Source: Acidilobaceae archaeon UBA158 (GTDB taxonomy: Archaea; Thermoproteota; Thermoprotei_A; Sulfolobales; Acidilobaceae). Taken from it: DNA of 12,052 nucleotides. Location of the stretch: positions 216 through 12,267 of the forward strand of contig DAXV01000004.1 in the NCBI GenBank assembly GCA_002506595.1. The letters are read 5' to 3'. This document shows positions 5,822 through 12,052 of the stretch, piece by piece. A model generated the notes under the pieces. The model had not been told where the DNA came from, ran no database searches, and saw nothing but the letters and a program-made list of their open reading frames with translations. Within the stretch, counting starts at the first letter, position 1. Each line of letters starts with the position of its first letter. A program made the translations under genes and the position numbers.

Positions 5822-7917
5822 GTCTCAACGAAGAAATATTAAACAATGCAGAAGATCAAGTCAAAAAGCTTGAAAACCTTCTTTCTTTGTCGTATGAAGA
5901 AGCAAAGAAAAATGGGAGATTAATAGGGAGAATTTCTAGATATGGAGAAGTGAAGGTGGAAGAAAATTCAGAAATTGAATTTATAATAGATCCTTCAACT
6001 TATTATTCTGAAAGCGATGCCCCTTTTCATAGAATTGGAGATTATTTAGTTGCTATAGATCCAAAAGATATGAGGCTTGTTTTAATTAGAATTAAAAGTA
6101 TAATTAGAAAAGATGAACTAGCAGCCATTGGATTAGAGCCTCCTATTAGTCAAATAGTTAACAGCATAGAACCAAGAGGTCTTATTACAAATACTATTGT
6201 AAAGGGAGAACTTGTATTAGAAATTAACAAAAACGATAAAACTCCAAGACCTGCAACGAAAAGTATTGAGCCTCAATCGCCTGTTATAGATCCTAATCCA
6301 GAAGTGTTATCAAAATTATTAGATTTGCCTCAGGAAGGAATAACTATAGGGGCGTTGAGCACTGCTTCTGGTTTAGTTAAAAATGGTCAAATACCTGTTA
6401 AATTGCCATTGAATGCAATTTATCATCACATATTAATTTTAGGAACAACTGGTAGTGGAAAAACTACGTTACTAAAAAACATGATAGCAAGCATGTATAA
6501 TCAATTGGAAAGGCATCCTATTTCAGTAATAATAGATTCAAATCAAGATTTTGTTCAATTGCCCATTTCTAACAACGTAAAACCTATTCCTGAAGAAATT
6601 TTAAACAGTTGCTATAAAAATGTTAAAGAATTAGATGGTATAGTGGCTGTTGTACCGATTTCTTTTGAGTTAATTCAACAAAAATTTGAAAAGGAAAGAA
6701 AGGGAATAAATGAAGCATTAATTGATATAGCAAGAAAATATTTTTATGAAACATTTTCACCTCTCATTCAAATCAATAAGGTTGAATTTAATTTAATTGT
6801 TAGAAACAAAACTATTTTTTTAAAAACTGATTATCCATTTAAATTAATATTTGTTCCATATATAATAAATACATTAGAGACCAGTACCGATAATTTATCC
6901 CCTCTCTTACCTGGAATCACTTTATTAGCAAAAGATTTGCTTAAGAAAATGAGAGAGAATTTTAAGAAAAAACATGGCATATATCCCCCAATACAAGCCG
7001 TTTATGGAGCTTTATCAGTTTTTATAGATAAATCCATATATAAGGTAAATAAAGATAACGGATTGAGCTTTGATGACGTATTAGAACAGGCCATTGATTA
7101 TATAAATCCATATATAATATCTCCAAATCAAGATTTTAATCTAGATTTACATAATATGAAAATAGATAACTATGATTTTTCATTATTTGATGCTGTTGAA
7201 GAATTTATATATTCATTACAAAGGGCTAGGCCCCATGATGAAACTATAAAGGCTTTATATAGAAGAATATCTTCATTAATAGAATCTCAAGTAATTGATA
7301 TTCTTCTACCTCAACACAACAAATTAATACCATTAAATGAACCAGAATGGGAAACTATAATAAATATAGCAAATGAAGAAAACATACCTGTTATATTAGA
7401 TTTAAAATGGAATCTAGATTTAGTTGGATTAGATGCATTAAGACTCGTTACATATAGAACTCTTGATAAGTTAATATCATGGAAGCATAGATCATGGGCC
7501 CAAAGAAATGAAACTCCAAATATAATGGTTGTAATAGATGAGGCTCATCAATTCTTCCAAAATGAAAGCAAAGTAAAGGAAGATGTAGATGCAATAAGGC
7601 ATGTTTCTGCAATGATATCAAAAATTGCTAGACTGGGTAGGGCAAGAGGTGTTGGATTAGTATTTAGCACGCATTCACCTGCAGATCTTAACGATATTAT
7701 TTTACAATTGACAAACACAAAAATAATTTTAAGAACTGATAAAAGCCAAATAGAAAGGATATCGATACCAAAGGAAGTAAATGAATACTTATCTAGACTA
7801 CAAGACAGAACAATGCTAATAGAAAGTTATGCATTCAGATTAGGATATTTATTTGCCCAAACCACAACTCCTTTAACTGCTCATTACGATATCTCAGCAA
7901 ACATAACATATTATTAA
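5800..7917 (+). CDS. herA: HerA-like DNA-translocating ATPase (HerA/FtsK superfamily), enlarged form
   Basis: A 705-residue hexameric-type ATPase expected to pump DNA into the associated NurA nuclease. Residues about 38-110 resemble the N-terminal HAS-barrel of HerA. Walker A is GTTGSGKTT (215-223). A VIIDSNQDF stretch (243-251) matches the HerA 'D-hGEY' position in altered form. Walker B is IMVVIDEAH (575-583, with D580 and E581). RLGRARGVGL (611-620) and STHSP (623-627) follow as arginine-rich and sensor motifs. The roughly 360 residues between Walker A and B far exceed the gap in Sulfolobus HerA (about 500 residues in total), so this protein carries an internal domain of unclear role. Its ATG lies inside the end of nurA, and the ribosome site is weak, which fits translational coupling. 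It could be the sole HerA or a second, specialised paralogue. The rest of the genome would tell. Confidence 0.85.
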   Translation: MDKKESVGLNEEILNNAEDQVKKLENLLSLSYEEAKKNGRLIGRISRYGEVKVEENSEIEFIIDPSTYYSESDAPFHRIGDYLVAIDPKDMRLVLIRIKSIIRKDELAAIGLEPPISQIVNSIEPRGLITNTIVKGELVLEINKNDKTPRPATKSIEPQSPVIDPNPEVLSKLLDLPQEGITIGALSTASGLVKNGQIPVKLPLNAIYHHILILGTTGSGKTTLLKNMIASMYNQLERHPISVIIDSNQDFVQLPISNNVKPIPEEILNSCYKNVKELDGIVAVVPISFELIQQKFEKERKGINEALIDIARKYFYETFSPLIQINKVEFNLIVRNKTIFLKTDYPFKLIFVPYIINTLETSTDNLSPLLPGITLLAKDLLKKMRENFKKKHGIYPPIQAVYGALSVFIDKSIYKVNKDNGLSFDDVLEQAIDYINPYIISPNQDFNLDLHNMKIDNYDFSLFDAVEEFIYSLQRARPHDETIKALYRRISSLIESQVIDILLPQHNKLIPLNEPEWETIINIANEENIPVILDLKWNLDLVGLDALRLVTYRTLDKLISWKHRSWAQRNETPNIMVVIDEAHQFFQNESKVKEDVDAIRHVSAMISKIARLGRARGVGLVFSTHSPADLNDIILQLTNTKIILRTDKSQIERISIPKEVNEYLSRLQDRTMLIESYAFRLGYLFAQTTTPLTAHYDISANITYY

Positions 7918-7943
7918 AATCCTCAAACATAAATATATTAATG

Positions 7944-7948
7944 GGTGT
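7944..7948 (+). promoter_or_regulatory. Ribosome site for the adenosyltransferase TTG start
   Basis: GGTGT followed by five bases and then TTG at 7954. With the spacing seen at other genes, TTG fits better than the in-frame ATG at 7951. The in-frame GTG at 7945 is part of the site itself. Confidence 0.5.
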
Positions 7949-7953
7949 ATATG

Positions 7954-8484
7954 TTGAGTCACATATTTACAAGAACAGGTGATGATGGGAATACATATTG
8001 CAACTTATTAAAAACAAGGGTTCCTAAGGATCATCCAATAATAGAATTAATAGGAACATTGGATGAAGCTAATAGTTTTATTGGTTTAGCAAGGTCTTTT
8101 GTACCATCATACATGAAGGATGTAGAAAATGATCTAAAAGATTTGCAATATTTATCATTTAGATTAGGATTTCATATATCTGGAATTAATTCGTTAAATG
8201 ATGAAGATGTAAAAAAACTTGAAGAAATGGCTGATAAATACTACGGTAAGGCACCTTTAAAGAACTTTGTTTTACCTGCAGGCCCTCAACCTTCTGCTGC
8301 ACTTCACGTTGCAAGAACTATAGTAAGGAGAGCAGAAAGGAATTTAATTAAAGCAAGCCGTACTTATAAATTTGATGATATTGTTTTCAAAACAATTAAT
8401 AGGCTCAGCAGTGCATTATTTGCAATTGCAATATATATTAGCAGAGAAATGGGATATCCTGATGAACCGGTAAACTTCAGGTGA
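7954..8484 (+). CDS. pduO: PduO-type cob(I)alamin adenosyltransferase
   Basis: A 176-residue cytosolic enzyme that transfers adenosine from ATP to cob(I)alamin, making coenzyme B12. The N-terminal ATP-binding motif TRTGDDG is at 6-12, the GTLDEANSFIGLAR stretch matches the family's G-T/V-D-E-L-N-S-x-I-G, and VLPAGPQ precedes ARTIVRRAER, the signature region lined with arginines at the active site. NRLSSALFAIA replaces the more usual NRLSD form, with Ser in place of Asp. Length is normal for a stand-alone trimeric PduO/MMAB-type enzyme. It starts 36 bases after herA on the same strand. Its stop codon is part of the ribosome site of the next gene. Users of the cofactor (for example methylmalonyl-CoA mutase or a B12-dependent ribonucleotide reductase) are not in the window. 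Confidence 0.92.
   Translation: MSHIFTRTGDDGNTYCNLLKTRVPKDHPIIELIGTLDEANSFIGLARSFVPSYMKDVENDLKDLQYLSFRLGFHISGINSLNDEDVKKLEEMADKYYGKAPLKNFVLPAGPQPSAALHVARTIVRRAERNLIKASRTYKFDDIVFKTINRLSSALFAIAIYISREMGYPDEPVNFR
8480..8484 (+). promoter_or_regulatory. Ribosome site overlapping the adenosyltransferase stop codon
   Basis: GGTGA, whose last three bases are the TGA stop of the preceding gene, is followed by five bases and then ATG at 8490. This decides the start of the next gene and argues for tight translational coupling. The in-frame GTG at 8481 is part of the site. Confidence 0.7.
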
Positions 8485-8489
8485 ATTAT

Positions 8490-9938
8490 ATGGGATTAAT
8501 AACTAAAGAAATGAAGACTATTAATTCAGAATTCTTAACAAGTGATAGTTTCGGTATCCCTTATATTATAAATGGAAAAAGCATGGAAATTGGATTAAAA
8601 ATATGGAAGGAAAATATTTTGGATGAACCATATTATTTTATTTTGCCCAATAGGAATGATGTTAAAAAAGCAATTGATAATTCTCTTAATTCTGAAAATA
8701 TTAGATCTCTTAGCATTTATAATAGAATAGAAGAAATTATAGAAATTTCAAATAAGATTGAAAGATATGAAGAAAACATATCAAGGCTAATCTCATTAGA
8801 AACAGGGAAGAGCCTTGAATTATCAAGAGAAGAGGTAGTAGCTGCAGAAAAAATAATGGAAAATTCTTGGGCATTAATCTCAAATTCTGATATGATTAGT
8901 AGAGATGGCCCAATATCTTTTGTCTCTGATTCAAACAATATAGTAAATCAAGTAAAAATCGAAAATGGTATAAGTATTGTATTTCCTTCTTTTACTTCAC
9001 CATTTTTCACAACGATATCTTCTACTATTAGATCTTTAATTTCAGGTTTGCCCGTTGTAATAAAGCCATCTTCATATGCAATGGCTTCTTCTTTATCTGC
9101 AATTTCCTTATTTTCGGATTCTCCATTAATAAATGACATTTCTTTTATACCTATAAGAGGACTAACAAACATGGATCTTTTCGACAATGATGATTTCACG
9201 TATTATTTTTATGGCAAAAAAATAAATTATAAAACTTTATTAAAACTGCTTTCTGGTAAATTTATTAGTAATTGTACAGGAAGGGTTTCAGTAATTTTAT
9301 GTAATTTACCAGAAAATGTAGATTTAGTTTCTAATCAAATAGCTAAGCTCTCCTTAAAGCACTCCGGCCAAGCATGTGGCTCAATAAGTTGGTTAATCTC
9401 ATTAGAATCTATAAAAGATGAAATAGTTGAATCAATTGTAGATAGATTTTCTCAATCACTTGTCGGAAATCCATTAGAAGGTAAAGAAGTAGGGCCATTA
9501 AAAAATAAAGAAGTTGCAGATAGGTCTACAAAGTTAATTAATGATGCAATTTATAAAGGTAGTTCATTGTTAACCGGGGGGTTAACAAATGGAAGATATA
9601 TAGAGCCTACATTGATTGATAATGTAACCAAAAACTCCGAAATCTTATGGACTGATATTGAGGCGCCTGTTTTAGCATCAACAAGCGTTTCAAGCTGTAG
9701 CGAAGCGATATCAATAGCAAAAATGATGTCTGGAGCTAGCTCAGTTATAGTATTTGGTTCAGATAATATAATCAATAAATTGGGCAAAACAAAAAAGGGT
9801 ATCGTTATTAAGGGCTCTAATAATATTGAAAACATATTAAATTCTATATGCTATATAAGTGGAGATCCAATAAATGAACTTCCAAGAAGTTCTTTCCCAG
9901 GTAAACTTGCATTTGATGAATCTCTAATTATTTATTGA
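8490..9938 (+). CDS. Divergent aldehyde dehydrogenase superfamily protein, cofactor and general-base motifs altered
   Basis: A 482-residue protein with the length and order of a full aldehyde dehydrogenase. The catalytic loop KHSGQACGS keeps the nucleophile C296, and PVVIKPSS keeps K192 of the NAD(P) site. Other hallmarks are changed. The F-T-G-S-T-x-x-G dinucleotide loop is replaced by FTYYFYGKK (236-244). The ELGGK motif is NCTGR (261-265), putting Asn where the general-base Glu normally sits. The E-x-F-G-P cofactor motif reads DIEAP (389-393). YIEPTLI and VIVFGS remain recognisable. Asn at the Glu position also occurs in CoA-acylating methylmalonate semialdehyde dehydrogenases, so an acylating activity is possible. 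Loss of the cofactor loop argues for altered or lost catalysis instead. The reading frame is intact with no stop, so it is under selection. It is translationally coupled to the cobalamin adenosyltransferase, and its stop overlaps that of PCNA on the other strand. Confidence 0.75.
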   Translation: MGLITKEMKTINSEFLTSDSFGIPYIINGKSMEIGLKIWKENILDEPYYFILPNRNDVKKAIDNSLNSENIRSLSIYNRIEEIIEISNKIERYEENISRLISLETGKSLELSREEVVAAEKIMENSWALISNSDMISRDGPISFVSDSNNIVNQVKIENGISIVFPSFTSPFFTTISSTIRSLISGLPVVIKPSSYAMASSLSAISLFSDSPLINDISFIPIRGLTNMDLFDNDDFTYYFYGKKINYKTLLKLLSGKFISNCTGRVSVILCNLPENVDLVSNQIAKLSLKHSGQACGSISWLISLESIKDEIVESIVDRFSQSLVGNPLEGKEVGPLKNKEVADRSTKLINDAIYKGSSLLTGGLTNGRYIEPTLIDNVTKNSEILWTDIEAPVLASTSVSSCSEAISIAKMMSGASSVIVFGSDNIINKLGKTKKGIVIKGSNNIENILNSICYISGDPINELPRSSFPGKLAFDESLIIY

Positions 9939-10708
9939 GATGTTGGTGCTAAAAGATATCTTATTTTACTTTTATCAGGAGCATTGAAAATCAACTCTAT
10001 AGGTTTATCGCTTGAGAATCTTATTTCTACTGTCTCAGCAATTTTTGCTAGATTTAAAACGCTCTTTAGGAAGTTTACATCATATAAACTAATTGATTTC
10101 TCTTTTGACTCCAATTCTATTAATGAACTAGATCCTTTATTTAAGTTGACTTCAGCTTTTGGTCCCTCTCCTTTTGCTCTTACCTTAAAACTATTCTCAT
10201 CAGCTTCTAATTCTACAATATCTCCAAAAGCGCTTGCATCAGTTAATACCTTTTTAAAAGTATCCCCTAAAATCACAATTCTGGAATCAAAGTCTAATTT
10301 TATTTCTTTGGGTACATCTATAACTACTTCTATATTTGGTATCAAATATTTTTTAATAACATCTCCCTCAATTTTAACCAATATATATTGGTCAGAAACA
10401 AGAAATTCTACATTATCTCCCTTTTTTCCTCTTGAAATAATATTATCTAATGATTGAACATTTACTCCCATGTTAGTTTCCTGATTAATTTCATAATCTA
10501 AAAAAGTTTCATAAGGCATGTTTATTTCTATATATGCAATTTTACCTGGATCTGTAGCAACAACCTTAACACCTTCTTTGCTTATTTCAAAGTTTGCTTC
10601 TTCAATTATTTCAGACAAAGTAGAAGTCATTTGGCGGAGAACTCTAGAATCTGGGTATTTAAATTTTGCTTTTACTTTTCCTATTTGTGATTCTATGCTG
10701 GATTCCAT
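9932..10708 (-). CDS. pcn: DNA polymerase sliding clamp PCNA
   Basis: A 258-residue proliferating cell nuclear antigen subunit, a ring that tethers DNA polymerase, FEN1, ligase and other factors to DNA. The N-terminal domain includes KVKAKFKYPDSR, ISKEGVKVVATDPGK (43-56) and IEINMPYETF. The interdomain connecting loop is around 124-142, and the C-terminus ends in the typical YLLAP stretch (251-255). Crenarchaea usually carry two or three PCNA genes whose products form a heterotrimer, so this may be one of several subunits. I cannot assign which from sequence alone. About twelve residues precede the usual family start. The ATG at 10708 sits about 22 bases from the centre of a TATA region and has no ribosome site, so the mRNA is probably leaderless. 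It is transcribed divergently from the UbiA prenyltransferase and convergently with the aldehyde dehydrogenase-like gene. Confidence 0.9.
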   Translation of the reverse strand: MESSIESQIGKVKAKFKYPDSRVLRQMTSTLSEIIEEANFEISKEGVKVVATDPGKIAYIEINMPYETFLDYEINQETNMGVNVQSLDNIISRGKKGDNVEFLVSDQYILVKIEGDVIKKYLIPNIEVVIDVPKEIKLDFDSRIVILGDTFKKVLTDASAFGDIVELEADENSFKVRAKGEGPKAEVNLNKGSSSLIELESKEKSISLYDVNFLKSVLNLAKIAETVEIRFSSDKPIELIFNAPDKSKIRYLLAPTSQ

Positions 10709-10721
10709 TTTTAATCCCTAT

Positions 10722-10738
10722 TCTAATTATATATTAGA
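10722..10738. promoter_or_regulatory. Near-palindromic TATA region serving PCNA and UbiA
   Basis: TCTAAT and ATTAGA, a 6-bp inverted repeat, flank TATAT. Read on either strand it contains a TATA-like element. The centre is 22 bases from the PCNA ATG (minus) and 40 bases from the UbiA ATG (plus). That predicts a leaderless PCNA mRNA and a UbiA mRNA with a leader of about 15 bases holding its ribosome site. Confidence 0.55.
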
Positions 10739-10759
10739 AGGGATTAATAAAAATAATGA

Positions 10760-10764
10760 GTTGA
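10760..10764 (+). promoter_or_regulatory. Variant ribosome site fixing the UbiA start at 10770
   Basis: GTTGA followed by five bases and then ATG at 10770. The open frame runs back to 10518 across the PCNA gene, but homologues begin at the E-Y-I-K-I-I-R-P stretch just after 10770. Confidence 0.5.
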
Positions 10765-10769
10765 TTAAA

Positions 10770-11612
10770 ATGATAAAAGAATACATAAAGATAATAAGGC
10801 CTTTAAATGATGCCATGATAGGATTTTCAGTAATTGTAGGTTCATTTATTGCATCAGGAAGGCAATTACCTGATTTATACTCATTGTTATTTGGGTTTTT
10901 AACTGGTTTCTTTATATCAGCTAGCGCTATGGTTTTTAATGATATAATAGATTTAGAGATTGATAAAATTAATAATCCTAATAGGCCTTTACCGTCTGGT
11001 AAAATTAAATTAAGAAATGCATATATTATGTTTTATATTATTTCTGTAATTGGATTATTATTTTCAATATTTACTGGATTAATTACTTTTTTAATAGCTA
11101 TTATCTCATATTTTGTTGCATATTTTTATAATAAGTATGGTAAAAAATCTGGATTTATAGGAAACATTATGGTAGCATATTCTATGGGCATTCCACTATT
11201 ATACGGAGCTGCTATGATAAGCAAGCTAAATTTCAATATAATGATTTATTGGCTTATGATATTCCTTTCTGGTATAGCAAGAGAAATAACAAAAGGGATT
11301 GCAGATATTGAAGGAGATAGGAAAGCAGGAGTAAAAACGATTGCTGTTGTTTTAGGAAACAGGAAAGCAGCTATAGCAGCATTTATCTTTTATGCAATAG
11401 CTGTTTCATTGAGCCCAATTCCTGTTATATTAAACAGAGTTTATCCATTAATTTATTTAATACCTATATCAATAGTAGATATAATATTTCTTTCAGTATC
11501 AATAATAACTATTATAAAACCCACTAAACAAATATCTACAAAAAATAAAAATATCTCTCTTTTTGCTATGCTTTTGGGGCTATTAGGATTTTTAATTAGC
11601 ACAAAGCCTTAG
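10770..11612 (+). CDS. ubiA: UbiA-family prenyltransferase, probable digeranylgeranylglyceryl phosphate synthase
   Basis: A 280-residue integral membrane prenyltransferase with about eight or nine hydrophobic segments. The first Asp-rich motif is NDIIDLEIDKINNP (57-70, with D58, D61 and D65), followed by NRPLPSG (71-77). The second is DIEGDRKAG (179-187, with D179 and D183), preceded by REITKG (171-176). These bind Mg and the prenyl diphosphate. In archaea the typical member adds the second geranylgeranyl chain to geranylgeranylglyceryl phosphate, the second ether bond of membrane lipids. The REITKG plus DIEGD pattern and length fit that enzyme. A quinone or heme prenyltransferase is less likely. 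It is divergent from PCNA and sits nine bases ahead of a MetF-like gene, so those two are probably co-transcribed. Confidence 0.88.
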   Translation: MIKEYIKIIRPLNDAMIGFSVIVGSFIASGRQLPDLYSLLFGFLTGFFISASAMVFNDIIDLEIDKINNPNRPLPSGKIKLRNAYIMFYIISVIGLLFSIFTGLITFLIAIISYFVAYFYNKYGKKSGFIGNIMVAYSMGIPLLYGAAMISKLNFNIMIYWLMIFLSGIAREITKGIADIEGDRKAGVKTIAVVLGNRKAAIAAFIFYAIAVSLSPIPVILNRVYPLIYLIPISIVDIIFLSVSIITIIKPTKQISTKNKNISLFAMLLGLLGFLISTKP

Positions 11613-11616
11613 GTGC
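11612..11616 (+). promoter_or_regulatory. Ribosome site of the MetF-like gene overlapping the UbiA stop
   Basis: GGTGC begins at the last base of the UbiA TAG stop and is followed by five bases and then ATG at 11622. The arrangement suggests translation coupled to UbiA. Confidence 0.6.
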
Positions 11617-11621
11617 ATGAA

Positions 11622-12052
11622 ATGAAAGAGATATTAGCTGAACTAACGCCTTATAATAACAAAGAAAAGCTACTAAAATATGCAAAGGAATTAATAGATT
11701 ATTCAGATTTTATAGACATACCAGATTCTCCATTGGGAATTCCATCACCATCATCTACTATTTTATCATGCATAATTAAAGAAAAATTTCCAGAAGCTAA
11801 CATAATAACAAATATAAGGCTTTATGATATTAATAGGCTTAATTTAATTAATTCTATTATTGGTCTAAAAATGAATAAAATAAATCATTTCTTATTAGTT
11901 AGAGGTGATATGCCTAAAATTGGAAATAAAGTAGATGATATTATACCCGATGATGCAATAGATCTGATGAAATCGTTAAATATAGATGCTAATTTTGGAT
12001 TGTTATTGAATTTAAACAAATCCTTAGATGAAATAAAAGATAGAATAAATAA
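11622..12052 (+). CDS. metF: Methylenetetrahydrofolate reductase-like protein (MetF family), cut by the window end
   Basis: The first 143 codons are present and the frame is open to the window edge. The sequence has the TIM-barrel start of MetF-type flavoproteins. ELTPYN carries E7 at the position of the catalytic Glu (FEFFPP in bacteria). DFIDIPDSP (29-37) follows, then IRLYDINR (65-72), matching the C-R-D-x-N-R substrate motif with the Cys lost. LLVRGDMP (91-98) has D96 where E. coli MetF has the flavin-contacting Asp of LRGDLP. The usual role is NADH- or ferredoxin-linked reduction of methylene- to methyl-pterin for methionine synthesis. The archaeal pterin carrier here is unknown. Full members have about 270-300 residues, so roughly half is missing. 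Confidence 0.75.
   Translation, partial: MKEILAELTPYNNKEKLLKYAKELIDYSDFIDIPDSPLGIPSPSSTILSCIIKEKFPEANIITNIRLYDINRLNLINSIIGLKMNKINHFLLVRGDMPKIGNKVDDIIPDDAIDLMKSLNIDANFGLLLNLNKSLDEIKDRIN

Noticed and set aside
7978..7992. A C-box-like TGATGA suggesting a C/D box guide RNA
   Set aside because: It encodes the Gly-Asp-Asp-Gly of the adenosyltransferase ATP motif, and no D box or C'/D' arrangement follows.
8717..9835. Three minus-strand open frames opposite the ALDH-like gene
   Set aside because: They are antisense shadows of an intact, conserved-length protein and have no ribosome sites.
8490..9938. Calling the ALDH-like gene a pseudogene
   Set aside because: There is no internal stop or frameshift, the length is normal, the catalytic Cys is kept and translation signals are good, so divergence is more likely than decay.
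9984..10457. A 157-codon open frame on the plus strand opposite PCNA
   Set aside because: It is a shadow of the PCNA coding strand, with no recognisable protein, ribosome site or promoter.
10518..10769. An 84-codon N-terminal extension of the UbiA prenyltransferase
   Set aside because: It runs antisense through the PCNA gene and matches nothing at the start of prenyltransferases. The ATG at 10770 has a suitable ribosome site and begins at the family N-terminus.

Overview
The window reads as chromosomal DNA from an AT-rich, probably thermoacidophilic member of the Thermoproteota (Crenarchaeota). The gene set points that way: sliding clamp PCNA, a NurA/HerA pair, a tricorn-interacting-factor-F1-like proline iminopeptidase, an archaeal ether-lipid prenyltransferase, AGA/AGG as the main arginine codons, TATA boxes about 25 bases before starts, and GGTGA-type ribosome sites. 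An Acidilobales/Caldisphaera-like origin fits the low GC and gene content, but that is inference. I see no tRNA, rRNA, CRISPR array, insertion sequence or integration site.

Layout. 1-2850 (minus strand): a UbiD-family decarboxylase, preceded by a nucleoside-phosphorylase-fold protein with an N-terminal membrane anchor and many N-glycosylation sequons. 2850-3019 is a 170-base divergent regulatory region with two promoters, an 8-bp perfect inverted repeat and a 10-bp direct repeat. 3020-4529 (plus): two small exopeptidases, proline iminopeptidase and pyroglutamyl peptidase, each removing an N-terminal residue that ordinary aminopeptidases handle badly. 4607-9938 (plus): nurA and herA overlapping by 22 bases, then a PduO-type cobalamin adenosyltransferase, then a divergent aldehyde dehydrogenase homologue whose ribosome site overlaps the preceding stop codon. 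9932-10708 (minus): PCNA, whose stop codon overlaps the aldehyde dehydrogenase stop. 10709-10769: a short divergent promoter with a near-palindromic TATA region. 10770 to the end (plus): a UbiA prenyltransferase (probable digeranylgeranylglyceryl phosphate synthase) and a MetF-like reductase cut by the window edge.

Functional themes. Isoprenoid/ether-lipid synthesis may be represented at both ends, by UbiD (candidate anhydromevalonate phosphate decarboxylase) and by UbiA. DNA maintenance is represented by NurA/HerA and PCNA, and peptide turnover by the two exopeptidases. Several genes show a constant translation signal, a GGTGN-like motif followed by exactly five bases and then the start codon. 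This fixes the starts, and it shows that GTG triplets at 2849, 7945 and 8481 belong to ribosome sites and are not start codons. UbiD and PCNA instead look leaderless.

Most of the window is ordinary core genome. The items most worth a second look are the extracytoplasmic nucleosidase-like protein, the aldehyde dehydrogenase homologue that has lost its cofactor and general-base motifs, the enlarged HerA with a non-standard NurA away from mre11/rad50, and the divergent control regions. I did not find a clearly new multi-gene system.
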